Source: Morinoia aosen (taxonomy: Eukaryota > Arthropoda > Malacostraca > Amphipoda > Talitridae). Taken from it: a stretch of DNA of 64,000 nt. The notes beneath the pieces were generated by a model that had not been told where the DNA came from, did not search any database, and saw only the letters and a program-made list of their open reading frames with translations. The stretch spans positions 42,574,757 through 42,638,756 of the forward strand of contig CM059560.1 in the NCBI GenBank assembly GCA_030386875.1, read 5' to 3'. The position numbers and the translations under genes were made by a program. This document shows, piece by piece, positions 12,601 to 24,198 of this stretch (position 1 is the first letter of the stretch; each line of letters opens with the position of its first letter).

Positions 12601-12885
12601 AGGAGTACAGGAGGTATCTCTAGAACGTACAAAGGAGTACAGGAGGTATCTCTAAAACGTACAGAGGAGTACAGGAGGTACCTCTACAGCGCACAAAGGA
12701 GTACAGGAGGTATCTCTGCAGCGTACAAAGGAGTACAGGAGGTATCTCTACAGCGTACAAAGGAGGACAGGAGGTATCTCTAGAACGTACAAAGGAGTAC
12801 AGGAGGTATCTCTACAGCGCTCAAAGGAGTACAGGAGGTATCTCTAGAACGTACAAAGGAGTACAGGAGGTATCTCTACAGAGTA
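9655..12885 (+). repeat. Diverged partial copy of the 3.84-kb unit
   Basis: Marker monomers here pair with the three-copy region: GTACAAATGAG at 9655 pairs with 24,373 (offset 14,718), and the markers at 10,681, 11,321 and 11,827 pair with 25,335, 25,975 and 26,481 (offset 14,654). The 64-bp change in offset is a two-monomer indel. It is more diverged from the 24-kb unit than the tandem copies there are from each other. At 12,891 it leaves the 24-kb type, reading GATTTCCGGAGG where the 24-kb unit has GAGTACAGGAGG. Confidence 0.75.
11338..11350 (+). other. Variant monomer with a perfect three-pentamer heat-shock-element match
   Basis: TTCTAGAACGTTC fits the TTCnnGAAnnTTC pattern bound by heat-shock factors. 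It arises from a class A monomer by two changes, position 2 C>T and position 13 A>T. The same 13 bases start at 11338, 16426, 25992, 29832, 32616, 37640, 43686, 48774, 59687 and 63527, always just after a GTACAAATGAG monomer, so they spread with the higher-order units. Ordinary class A monomers read CTCTAGAAC, one base off the two-pentamer core. The match is literal; binding or function is not shown. Confidence 0.3.
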
Positions 12886-15800
12886 CAAAGGATTTCCGGA
12901 GGTATCTCTACAGCGTACAAAGGAGTACTGGAGGTATCTCTAGAACGTACAAAGGAGTACGGGAGGTATCTCTAGAGCGTACAAAGGAGTACAGGAGGTA
13001 TCTCTAGAACGTACAAAGGAGTACAGGAGGTATCTCTAGAACGTACAAAGGAGTACAGCAAGTATCTCAACAGCGTACAAAGGAGTACAGGAGGTATCTC
13101 TAGAACGTACAAAGGAGTACAGGAGGTATCTCTAGAACGTACAAAGGAGAACAGGAGGTACCTCTACAGTGTACAAAGGAGTACAGCAGGTATCTCTACA
13201 GCGTACAAAGGAGTACAGTAGGTATCTCTAGAACGTACAAAGGAGTACAGGAGGTATCTCTAGAACGTACAAAGGAGTACAGGAGGTATCTCTAGAACTT
13301 ACAAAAGTGTAAAGGAGGTATCTCTAGAACGTACAAAGGAGTACAGGAGGTATCTCTAGAACGTACAAAAGAGTACAGGAGGTATATCTAGAACGTGCAA
13401 AGGAGTACAGGAGCTATCTCAACAGCGTACAAAGGAGTACAAGAGGTATCTCTAGAACGTACAAAGGAGTACAGGAGCTATCTCAACAGCGTACAAAGGA
13501 GTACAGGAGGTATCTCTACAGCGCACGAAGGAGTACAGGAAGTATCTCTAGAACGTACAATGGAGTACAGGAGGTATCTCTAGAACGTACAAAGGTGTAG
13601 AGGAAGTATCTCAACAGCGTACAAAGGAGTAGAGAAGGTATCTCTAAAACGTACAAAGGAGTACAGAAGGTATCTCTACAGCGTACAAAGGAGTACAGGA
13701 AGTATCTCTAGAACGCACAAAGGAGTACAGGAGGTATCTCTAGAACGAACAAAGGAGTACAGGAGGAATCTCTACAGCGTACAAAGGAGTACATTAGGTA
13801 TCTCTAAAACTTACAAAGGACTTTTAGAGGTATCTCTAAAACGTATACAGGAGTACAGGAGGTATCAATACAGCGTACAAAGGAGTACAGGAGGTATCTC
13901 TACAGCGTACAAAGGAGTACAGGAGGTATTTCTAGAACGTACAAAGGAGTACAGGAGGTATCCCTACAGCGTACAAAGGAGTTCAGGAGGTATCTCTACA
14001 GCGTACAAAGGAGTACAGGAGGTATCTCTAGAACGTACAGAGGAGTACAGGAGGTATCTCTAGAACGTACAAAGGAGTACAGGAGGTATCTCTAGAACGT
14101 ACAGAAGAGTACAGGAGGTACCTCTACAGCGCACAAAGGAGTACAGGAGGTATCTCTAGAACGTACAAAGGAGTACACGAGGTATCTCTACAGCGTACAA
14201 AGTTGTACAGGAGGTATCTCTAGAACGTACAGAGGAGTACAGGAGGTATCTCTAGAACGTACAGAGGAGTACACGAGGTATCTCTACAGCGTACAAAGGA
14301 GTACAGGAGGTATCTCTAGAACGTACAGAGGAGTACAGGAGGTGTCTCTACAGCGTACAAAGGAATACAGGAGGTATCTCTAGAACGTACAAAGGAGTAC
14401 AGGAGGTATCTCTACAGCCTTCAAAGGAGTACAGGAGGTATCTCTACAGCGTACAAAGGAGTACAGGAGGTATCTCTAGAACGTACAAAGGAGTAGATGA
14501 GGTATCTCTACAGCGCACAAAGGAGTACAGGAGGTATCTCTACAGCGCACAAAGGAGTACAGGAGGTATCTCTACAGCGTACAAAGGAGTTCAGGAGGTA
14601 TCTCTAGAACGTACAAAGGAGTACAGGAGGTATCTCTACAGCGCACAAAGGAGTACAGGAAGTATCTCTACAGCACACAAAGTAGTACACGAGGTATCTC
14701 TACAGCATACAAAGGAGTACAGGAGGTATCTCTAGAACGTACAGAGGAGTACAGAAGGTATCTCTAGAACGTACAAAGGAGTAAAGGAGGTATCTCTAGA
14801 ACGTACAGAGGAGTACAGGAGGTACCTCTACAGCGCACAACGGAGTACAGGAGGTATCTCTAGAACGTACAAAGGAGTACACGAGGTATCTCTACAGCGC
14901 ACAAAGGAGTACAGGAGGTATCTCTAGAACGTACAGAGGAGTACAGGAGGTATCTCTAGAAAGTACAAAGGAGTACACGAGGTATCTCTACAGCGTACAT
15001 AGGAGTACAGGAGGTATCTCTAGAACGTACAAAGGAGTACAGGAGGTATCTCTAGAACGTACAAAGGAGTACAGGAGGTATCTCTAGAACGTACAATGGA
15101 GTACAGGAGGTATCCCTACAGCGCACAAAGGAGTACAGGAGGTATCTCTACAGCGCACAAAGGAGTACAGGAGGTATCTCTAGAACGTACAGACGAGTAC
15201 AGGAGGTATCTCTAGAACGTAAAAAGGAGTACATGAGGTATCTCTAGAACGTACAAAGGAGTACAGGAGGTATCTCTAGAACGTACAAAGGAGTACAGGA
15301 GGTATCTCTATAACGTACAAAGGAGTACAGGAGGTATCTCTACAGCGCACAAAGGATTAGAGGAGGTATCTCTACAGCGCACAAAAGAGTACAGGAGGTA
15401 TCTCTTGAACGTACAGAGGAGTACAGGAGGTATCTCTAGAACGTACAAAGGAGTACACGAGGTATCTCTACGGCGTACAAAGGAGTACAGGAGGTATCTC
15501 TAGAACGTACAAAGGAGTACACGAGGTATCTCTACAGCGTACAAATGAGTACAGGAGGTATCTCTAGAACGTACAAAGGAGTACACGAGGTATCTCTACG
15601 GCGTTCAAAGGAGTACAGGAGGTATCTCTAGAACGTACAGAGGAGTACAGGAGGTATCTCTAGAACGTACAAAGGAGTACAGGATGTGTCTCTAGAACGT
15701 ACAAAGGAGTACAGGAGGTACCTCTACAGCGTACTAAGGAGTACAGGAGGTATCTCTACAGCGTACAAATGAGTACAGGAGGTATCTCTAGAACGTTCAA

Positions 15801-17180
15801 AGGAGTACAGAAGGTATCTCTACAGCGTACAAAGGAGTACAGGAGGTATCTCTACAGCGTACAAAGGAGTACAGGAGGTATCTCTAGAACGTACATAGGA
15901 GTACAGGAGGTATCTTTACAGCGCACAAAGGAGTACAGGAGGTATCTCTACAGCGCACAAAGGAGTACAGGAGGTATCTCTACAGCGCACAAAGGAGTAC
16001 ACGAGGAATCTCTACAGCGTACAAAGGAGTACAGGAGGTATCTCTAGAACGTACAGAGGAGTACAGGAGGTATCTCTAGAACGTACAAAGGAGTACAGGA
16101 GGTATCTCTAGAACGTACAGAGGAGTATAGGAGGTACCTCTACAGCGCACAAAGGAGTACAGGAGGTATCTCTAGAACGTACAGAGGAGTACAGGAGGTA
16201 TCTCTAGAACGTACAAAGGAGTACACGAGGTATCTCTACAGAGTACAAAGGAGTACAGGAGGTATCTCTAGAACGTATAGAGGAGTACAGGAGGTATCTC
16301 TAGAACGTACAAAGGAGTACAGGAGGTATCTCTAGAACGTACAAAGGAGTACAGGAGGTACCTCTACAGCGTACAAAGGAGTACAGGAGGTATCTCAACA
16401 GCGTACAAATGAGTACAGGAGGTATTTCTAGAACGTTCAAAGGAGTACAGGAGGTATCTTTACAGCGTACAAAGGAGTACAGGAGGTATCTCTACAGCGA
16501 ACAAAGGAGTCCAGGAGGTATCTCTAGAACGTACAAAGGAGTACAGGAGGTATCTCTACAGCGCACAAAGGAGTACATGCGGTATCTCTACAGCGCACAA
16601 AGGAGTACAGGAGGTATCTCTACAGCGCACAAAGGAGTACACGAGGTATCTCTTCAGCGTACAAAGGAGTACAGGAGGTATCTCTAGAACGTACAGAGGA
16701 GTACAGGAGGTATCTCTAGAACGTACAAAGGAGTACAGGAGGTATCTCTAGAACGTACAGAAGAGTACAAGAGGCACCTCTACAGCGCACAAAGTAGTAC
16801 AGGAGGTATCTCTAGAACGTACAAAGGAGTACACGAGGTATCTCAACAGCGTACAAAGGAGTACAGGAGGTATCTCTAGAACGTACAGAGGAGTAAAGGA
16901 GGTATCTCTAGAACGTGCAAAGGAGTACACGAGGTATCTCTACAGCGTACAAAGGAGTACAGGAGGTATCTCTAGAACGTACAGAGGAGTACAGGAGGTA
17001 TCTCTACAGCGTACAAAGGAATACAAGAGGTATCTCTAGAACGTACAAAGGAGTACAGGAGGAATCTCTATAGCGTTCAAAGGAGTACAGGAGGTATCTC
17101 TACAGCGTACAAAGGAGTACAGGAGGTATCTCTAGAACGTACAAAGGAGTAGAGGAGGTATCTCTACAGCGCACAAAGGA
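12886..17180 (+). repeat. Segment duplicated at 34,100-38,394
   Basis: This part of the long block has a third copy 21,214 bp downstream. Landmarks 13,395, 15,769 and 16,409 pair with 34,609, 36,983 and 37,623. The left edge is marked by the GGATTTCCGGAGG monomer (12891 against 34105). The right edge lies at about 17,180 against 38,394, where this copy reads GTACATGAGG and the other reads GTTCAGGAGG. It includes one of the deviant AAAACTTACAAAGG monomers (13801-13832). Confidence 0.85.
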
Positions 17181-18696
17181 GTACATGAGGTATTTCTACA
17201 GCGTACAAAGGAGTACAGGAGGTATCTCTACAGCGTACAAAGGAGTTCAGGAGGTATCTCCAGAACGTACAAAGGAGTACAGGAGGTATCTCTACAGCGC
17301 ACAAAGGAGTACAGGAAGTATCTCTACAGCACACAAAGGAGTACACGAGGTATCTCTACAGCGTACAAAGGAGTACAGGAGGTATCTCTAGAACGTACAG
17401 AGGAGTACAGGAGGTATCTCTAGAACGTACAAAGGAGTACAGGAGGTATCTCTAGAACGTACAGTGGAGTACAGGAGGTACCTCTACAGCGCACAAAAGA
17501 GTACAGGAGGTATCTCTAGAACGTACAAAGGAGTACACGAGGTATCTCTACAGCGTACAAAGGAGTACAGGAGGTATCTCTAGAACGTACAGAGGAGTAC
17601 AGGAGGTATCTCTAGAACGTACAAAGGAGTACACGAGGTATCTCTACAGCGTACATAGGAGTACAGGGGGTATCTCTGGAACGTACAAAGGAGTACAGGA
17701 GGTATCGATAGAACGTACAAAGAAGTACAGGAGGTATCTCTAGAACGTACAAAGGAGTACAGGAGGTATCTCTAGAACGTACAGAGGAGTACAGGAGGTA
17801 TCTCTACAGCGTACGAAGGAGTACAGGAGGTATCTCTACAGCGCACAAAGGAGTACAGGAGGTATCTCTACAGTGCACAAAGGAGTACAGGAGGTATCTC
17901 TAGAACGTACAAAGGAGTACACGAGGTATCTCTACAGCGTACAAAGGAGAACAGGAGCTATCTCTAGAACGTACAGAGGAGTACAGGAGGTATCTCTAGA
18001 ACGTACAAAGGAGTACAGGAGGTATCTCTAAAACGTACAGAGGAGTACAGGAGGTACCTCTACAGCGCACAAAGGAGTACAGGAGGTATCTCTAGAACGT
18101 ACAAATTAGTACACGAGGTATCTCTACAGCGTACAAAGGAGTACAGGAGGTATCTCTAGAACGTACAGAGGAGTACAGGAGGTACCTCTAGAACGTACAA
18201 AGGAGTACAGGAGGTATCTCTAGAACGTACAAAGGAGTACAGGAGGTATCTCTAGAACGTACAAAGGAGTATAGGAGGTATCTCTAGAACTTACAAAGGA
18301 GTACAGGAGGTATCTCTACAGCGCACAAAGGAGTACAGGAGGTATTTCTACAGCGCACAGAGGAGTACAGGAGGTATCTCCAGAACGTACAAAGGAGTAC
18401 ACGAGGTATCTCTACAGCGTACTAAGGAGTACAAGAGGTATCTCTTGAACGTACAAAGGAGTACACGAGGTATCTCTACAGCGTACAAAGGAGTACAGGA
18501 GGTATCTCTAGAACGTACAAAGGAGTACACGAGGTATCTCTTCAGCGTACAAAGGAGTACAGGAGGTATCTCTAGAACGTACAGAGGAGTACAGGAGGTA
18601 CCTCTACAGCGCACAAAGGAGTACAGGAGGTATCTCTAGAACGTACAAAGGAGTACAAGAGGTATCTCTACAGCGTACAAAGGAGTACAGGAGGTA

Positions 18697-18732
18697 TCTC
18701 TAGAACGTACAATGGAGTACAGGAGGTATATA
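18697..18732 (+). repeat. 36-bp irregular monomer, copy of 5923-5958
   Basis: Offset 12,774 from 5923-5958; GTACAATGGAG and the TATATA extension are both kept. Confidence 0.92.
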
Positions 18733-19788
18733 TCTCTAGAACGTACAGAAGAGTACAGGAGGTACCTCTACAGCGCACAAAGGAGTACAGGAGGTATCTC
18801 TAGAACGTACAAAGGAGTACACGAGGTATCTCTACAGCGTACAGAGGAGTACAGGAGGTATCTCTAGAACGTTCAAAGGAGTACAGGAGGTATCTCTAGA
18901 ACGTACAGAGGAGTACAGGAGGTATCTCTAGAACGTACAAAGGAGTACAGGAGGTATCTCTAGAACGTACAAAGGAGTACAGGAGGTATCTCTAGAACGT
19001 ACAAAGGAGTATAGGAGGTATCTCTAGAACGTACAAAGGAGTACAGGAGGTATCTCTACAGCGCACAAAGGAGTACAGGAGGTATTTCTACAGCGCACAA
19101 AGGAGTACAGGAGGTATCTCTAGAACGTACAAAGGAGTACACGAGGTATCTCTACAGCGTACAAAGAAGTAGAGGAGGTATCTCTAGAACGTACAAAGGA
19201 GTACACGAGGTATCTCTACAGCGTACAAAGAAGTACAGGAGGTATCTCTAGAACGTACAAAGAAGTACACGAGGTATCTCTTCAGCGTACAAAGGAGTAA
19301 AGGAGGTATCTCTAGAACGTACAGAGGAGTACAGGAGGTACCTCTACAGCGCAAAAAGGAGTACAGGAGGTACCTCTAGAACGTACAAAGGAGTACTCGA
19401 GGTATCTCTACAGCGTACAAAGGAGTACAGGAGGTACCTCTACAGCGCACAAAGGAGTACAGGAGGTATCTCTAGAACGTACAAAGGAGTACACGGGGTA
19501 TCTCTACAGCGTACAAAGGAGTAGAGGAGGTATCTCTAGAACGTACAAAGGAGTACAGGAGGTATCTCTAGAACGTACAGAGGAGTACAGGAGGTATCTC
19601 TAGAACGTACAAAGGAGTACAGGAGGTATCTCTAGAACGTACAAAGGAGTACAGGAGGTATCTCTAGAACGTAGAAAGGAGTACAGGAGGTATCTCTAGA
19701 ACGTACAAAGGAGTACAGGAGGTATCTCTACAGCGCACAAAGGAGTACAGGAGGTATCTCTACAGCGCACAAAGGAGTACAGGAGGTA

Positions 19789-19819
19789 TCTCTATAACGT
19801 ACAAAGAGTACACGAGGTA
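19789..19819 (+). repeat. 31-bp irregular monomer
   Basis: CTATAACGTACAAAGAGTAC, the same allele as 1061-1091. Confidence 0.92.
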
Positions 19820-20299
19820 TCTCTACAGCGTACAAAGGAGTACAGGAGGTATCTCTACAGCGTACAAAGGAGTACGGGAGGTATCTCTAGAACGTACAAA
19901 GGAGTAGAGGAGGTATCTCTAGAACGTACAGAGGAGTACAGGAGGTATCTCTACAGCGTACAAAGGAGTACAGGAGGTATCTCTACAGCGTACAAAGGAG
20001 TACAGGAGGTATCTCTAGAACGTACAAAGGAGTACAGGAGGTATCTCTAGAACGTACAAAGGAGTACAGGAGGTATCTCTACAGCGTGCAAAGGAGTACA
20101 GGAGGTATCTCTAGAACGTACAAAGGAGTACACGAGGTATCTCTACAGCGTACAAAGGAGTACAGGAGGTATCTCTAGAACGTACAAAGGAGTACAGGAG
20201 GTATCTCTAGAACGTACAAAGGAGTACAGGAGGTATCTCTACAGCGTACAAAGGAGTACAGGAGGTATCTCTAGAACGTACGAAGGAGTACTAGAGGTA

Positions 20300-20330
20300 T
20301 CTCTAAAACGACAAAGGAGTACAGGAGGTA
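20300..20330 (+). repeat. 31-bp irregular monomer
   Basis: AAAACGACAAAGG, the same allele as 1572-1602. Confidence 0.92.
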
Positions 20331-20372
20331 TCTCTACAGCGTACAAAGGAGTACAGGAGGTATCTCTAGAAC

Positions 20373-22450
20373 GAACAAAGGAGAACAGGAGGTACCTCTA
20401 CAGCGTACAAAGGAGTACAGGAGGTATCTCTACAGCGTACAAAGGAGTACAGGAGGTATCTCTAGAACGTACAAAGGAGTACAGGAGGTATCTCTAGAAC
20501 GTACAAAGGAGGACAGGAGGTATCTCTAGAACGTACAAAGGAGTAAAGGAGGTATCTCTAGAACGTACAAAGGAGTACAGGAGGTATCTCTAGAACGTAC
20601 AAAAGAGTACAGGAGGTATCTCTAGAACGTGCAAAGGAGTACAGGAGGTATCTCAACAGCATACAAAGGAGTACAGGAGCTATCTCTAGAACGTACAAAG
20701 GAGTACAGGAGCTATCTCAACAGCGTACAAAGGAGAACAGGAGGTATCTCTACAGCGCACGAAGGAGTACAGGAGGTATCTCTAGAACGTACAATGGAGT
20801 ACAGGAGGTATCTCTAGAACGTACAAAGGTGTAGAGGAAGTATCTCAACAGCGTACAAAGGAGTAGAGAAGGTATCTCTAAAACGTACAAAGGAGTACAG
20901 AAGGTATCTCTACAGCGTACAAAGGAGTACAGGAAGTATCTCTAGAACGCACAAAGGAGTACAGGAGGTATCTCTAGAACGAACAAAGGAGTACAGGAGG
21001 AATCTCTACAGCGTACAAAGGAGTACATTAGGTATCTCTAAAACTTACAAAGGAGTTTTAGAGGTATCTCTAGAACGTACAAAGGAGTACAGGAGGTATC
21101 AATACAGCGTACAAAGGAGTACAGGAGGTATCTCTACAGCGTACAAAGGAGTACAGGAGGTATTTCTAGAACGTACTAAGGAGTACAGGAGGTATCTCTA
21201 CAGCGTACAAAGGAGTACAGGAAGTATCTCTACAGCGTACAAAGGAGGACAGGAGGTATCTCTAGAACGTACAAAGGAGTACAGGAGGTATCTCTACAGC
21301 GCACAAAGGAGTACAGGAGGTATCTCTAAAACGTACAAAGGAGTACTGGAGGTATCTCTACAGAGTACAAAGGATTTCCGGAGGTATCTCTACAGCGTAC
21401 AAAGGAGTACAGGAGGTATCTCTAGAACGTACAAAGGAGTACAGGATGTATCCCTAGAGCGTACAAAGGAGTACAGGAGGTATCTCTAGAACGTACAAAG
21501 GAGTACAGGAGGTATCTCTAGAACGTACAAAGGAGTACAGCAAGTATCTCAACAGCGTACAAAGGAGTATAGGAGGTATATCTAGAACGTACAAAGGAGT
21601 ACAGGAGGTATCTCTAGAACGTACAAAGGAGAACAGGAGGTACCTCTACAGCGTACAAAGGAGTACAGCTGGTATCTCTACAGCGTACAAAGGAGTACAG
21701 GAGGTATCTCTAGAACGTACAAAGGAGTACAGGAGGTATCTCTAGAACGTACAAAGGAGTACAGGAGGTATCTCTAGAACGTACAAAGGAGTAAAGGAGG
21801 TATCTCTAGAACGTACAAAGGAGTACAGGAGGTATCTCTAGAACGTACAAAAGAGTACAGGAGGTATTTCTAGAACGTGCAAAGGAGTACAGGAGCTATC
21901 TCAACAGCGTACAAAGGAGTACAGGAGGTATCTCTAGAACGTGCAAAGGAGTAAAGGAGCTATCTCAACAGCGTACAAAGGAGTACAGGAGGTATCTCTA
22001 CAGCGCACGAAGGAGTACAGGAGGTATCTCTAGAACGTACAATGGATTACAGGAGGTATCTCTAGAACGCACAAAGGTGTAGAGGAAGTATCTCAACAGC
22101 GTACAAAGGAGTAGAGAAGGTATCTCTAAAACGTACAAAGGAGTACAGGAGGTATCTCTACAGCGTACAAAGGAGTAGAGGAAGTATCTCTAGAACGCAC
22201 AAAGGAGTACAGGAGGTATCTCTAGAACGAACAAAGGAGTACAGGATGAATCTCTACAGCGTACAAAGGATTACATTAGGTATCTCTAAAACTTACAAAG
22301 GAGTTTTAGAGGTATCTCTAGAACGTACAGAGGAGTACAGGAGGTATCAATACAGCGTACAAAGGAGTACAGGAGGTATCTCTTCAGCGTACAAAGGAGT
22401 ACAGGAGGTATTTCTAGAACGTACAAAGGAGTACAGGAGGTATCTCTACA
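20373..22450 (+). repeat. 1,248-bp tandem duplication (39 monomers)
   Basis: GTGCAAAGG at 20629 repeats at 21877, and the deviant AAAACTTACAAAGG monomer at 21035-21066 repeats at 22283-22314; both are 1,248 bp apart. The first copy runs from about 20,373 to 21,620 and the second from about 21,621 to 22,450. A related but more diverged module lies at about 12,750-14,000. The module is richer in one-off substitutions (GAGCTATCTCAACAG, ACATTAGG, TATCAATACAGCG) than most of the array. Copied again at about 52,720-54,800. Confidence 0.8.
21035..21066 (+). repeat. Deviant monomer with AAAACTTACAAAGGAGTTTTAG
   Basis: One of the most diverged 32-bp monomers: the CpG and both GTAC motifs are lost, leaving AAAACTTAC and a TTTTAGAGG end. 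Seven copies were found, starting at 13801, 21035, 22283, 35015, 46149, 53383 and 54631. Those at 13801, 35015 and 46149 read GGACTTTTAG; the other four read GGAGTTTTAG. They make good landmarks for aligning the higher-order copies. Confidence 0.85.
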
Positions 22451-23242
22451 GCGTACAAAGGAGTTCAGGAGGTATCTCTACAGCGTACAAAGGAGTACAG
22501 GAGGTATCTCTAGAACGTACAGAGGAGTACAGGAGGTATCTCTAGAACGTACAAAGGAGTACAGGAGGTATCTCTAGAACGTACAGAAGAGTACAGGAGG
22601 TACCTCTACAGCGCACAAAGGAGTACAGGAGGTATCTCTAGAACGTACAAAGGAGTACACGAGGTATCTCTACAGCGTACAAAGTTGTACAGGAGGTATC
22701 TCTAGAACGTACAGAGGAGTACAGGAGGTATCTCTAGAACGTACAAAGGAGTACACGAGGTATCTCTACAGCGTACAAACGAGTACAGGAGGTATCTCTA
22801 GAACGTACAGAGGAGTACAGGAGGTATCTCTACAGCGTACAAAGGAATACAGGAGGTATCTCTAGAACGTACAAAGGAGTACATGAGGTATCTTTACAGC
22901 GTTCAAAGGAGTACAGAAGGTATCTCTACAGCGTACAAAGGAGTACAGGAGGTAGCTCTAGAACGTACAAAGGAGTAGAGGAGGTATCTCTACAGCGCAC
23001 AAAGGAGTACAGGGGGTATCTCTACAGCGTACAAAGGAGTACAGGAGGTATCTCTACAGCGTACAAAGGAGTTCAGGAGGTATCTCTAGAACGTACAAAG
23101 GAGTACAGGAGGTATCTCTACAGCGCACCAAGGAGCACAGGAAGTATGTCTACAGCAAACAAAGTAGTAAACGAGGTATCTCTACAGCATACAAAGGAGT
23201 ACAGGAGGTACCTCTAGAACGTACAGAGGAGTAAAGGAGGTA

Positions 23243-23271
23243 TCCCTAGAACGTACAGAGTACAGGAGGTA
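23243..23271 (+). repeat. 29-bp irregular monomer (-3)
   Basis: TCCCTAGAACGTACAGAG runs straight into TACAGG. The partner monomer at about 55,591 is full length, so this 3-bp loss is private to this copy and shifts the offset from 32,348 to 32,351. Confidence 0.92.
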
Positions 23272-24039
23272 TCTCTAGAACGTACAGAGGAGTACAGGAG
23301 GTACCTCTACAGCGCACAAAGGAGTACAAGAGGTATCTCTAGAACGTACAAAGGAGTACACGAGGTATTTCTACAGCGCACAAAGGAGTACAGGAGGTAT
23401 CTCTAGAACGTACAGAGGAGTACAGGAGGTATCTCTAGAACGTACAAAGGAGTACAGGAGGTACCTCTACAGCGCACAAAGGAGTACAGGAGGTATCTCT
23501 AGAACGTACAATGGACTATAGGAGGTATCTCTACAACGCACAAAGGAGTACAGGAGGTATCTCTACAGCACACAAAGGAGTACAGGAGGTATCTCTAGAA
23601 CGTACAAAGGAGTACACGAGGTATCTTTACAGCGTACAAAGGAGTACAGGAGGTATCTCTAGAACGTACAGAGGAGTACAGGAGGTATCTCTAGAACGTA
23701 CAAAGGAGTACAGGAGGTATCTCTAGAACGTACAGAGGAGTACAGGAGGTACCTCTACAGCGCACAAAGGAGTACAGGAGGTATCTCTAGAACGTACAAA
23801 GGAGTACACGAGGTATCTCTACAGCGTACAAAGGAGTACAGGAGGTATTTCTAGAACGTACAGAGGAGTACAGGAGGTATCTCTAGAACGTACAAAGGAG
23901 TTCACGAGGTATCTCTACAGCGTACAAAGGAGTACAGGAGGTATCTCTAGAACGTACAGAGGAGTACAGGAGGTATCTCTACAGCGCACAAAGGAGTACA
24001 AGAGGTATCTCTACAGCGCACAAAGGAGTATAGGAGGTA

Positions 24040-24070
24040 TCTCTAGAACGTACGAAGAGTACACGAGGTA
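24040..24070 (+). repeat. 31-bp irregular monomer
   Basis: GTACGAAGAGTACACG lacks one G. The same allele is at 40359-40389 and 56391-56421. Confidence 0.92.
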
Positions 24071-24198
24071 TCTCTACAGCGTACAAAGGAGTACAGGAGG
24101 TATCTCTAGAACGTACAGAGGAGTACAGGAGGTATCTCTAGAACGTACAAAGGAGTACAGGAGGTATCTCTAGAACGTACAAAGGAGTACACGAGGTA

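Larger units (their letters stand above)
17794..20373 (+). repeat. Further copy of the 5,020-7,665 segment of the 6-kb units
   Basis: Matches 5,020 onward at an offset of 12,774 bp and so spans the join between the two 6-kb copies: 18,697-18,732 is the 36-bp monomer seen at 5923-5958, and 18,797 matches base 1 and base 6023. Just after GAGTACTCGAGG near 19,390 it lacks 68 bp relative to 641-708 and 6663-6730, that is one 36-bp and one 32-bp monomer. Similarity ends at about 20,373, where GAACGAACAAAGGAGAACAGG replaces the expected class A monomer. Copied again at 50,142-52,721. Confidence 0.85.
9893..24191 (+). repeat. Long duplicated block, copy 1 (about 14.3 kb)
   Basis: Pairs with 42,241-56,542 at offsets of 32,349, then 32,348, then 32,351. 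The two steps are explained by a missing base in the 31-bp monomer 43110-43140 and a missing 3 bp in the 29-bp monomer 23243-23271. Landmarks 11,321, 13,395, 15,769, 17,164, 20,629 and 22,246 all reappear 32,348 bp downstream. The right edge is sharp: 24192 is C while 56543 is G, and the following class and allele order differ. Confidence 0.9.
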
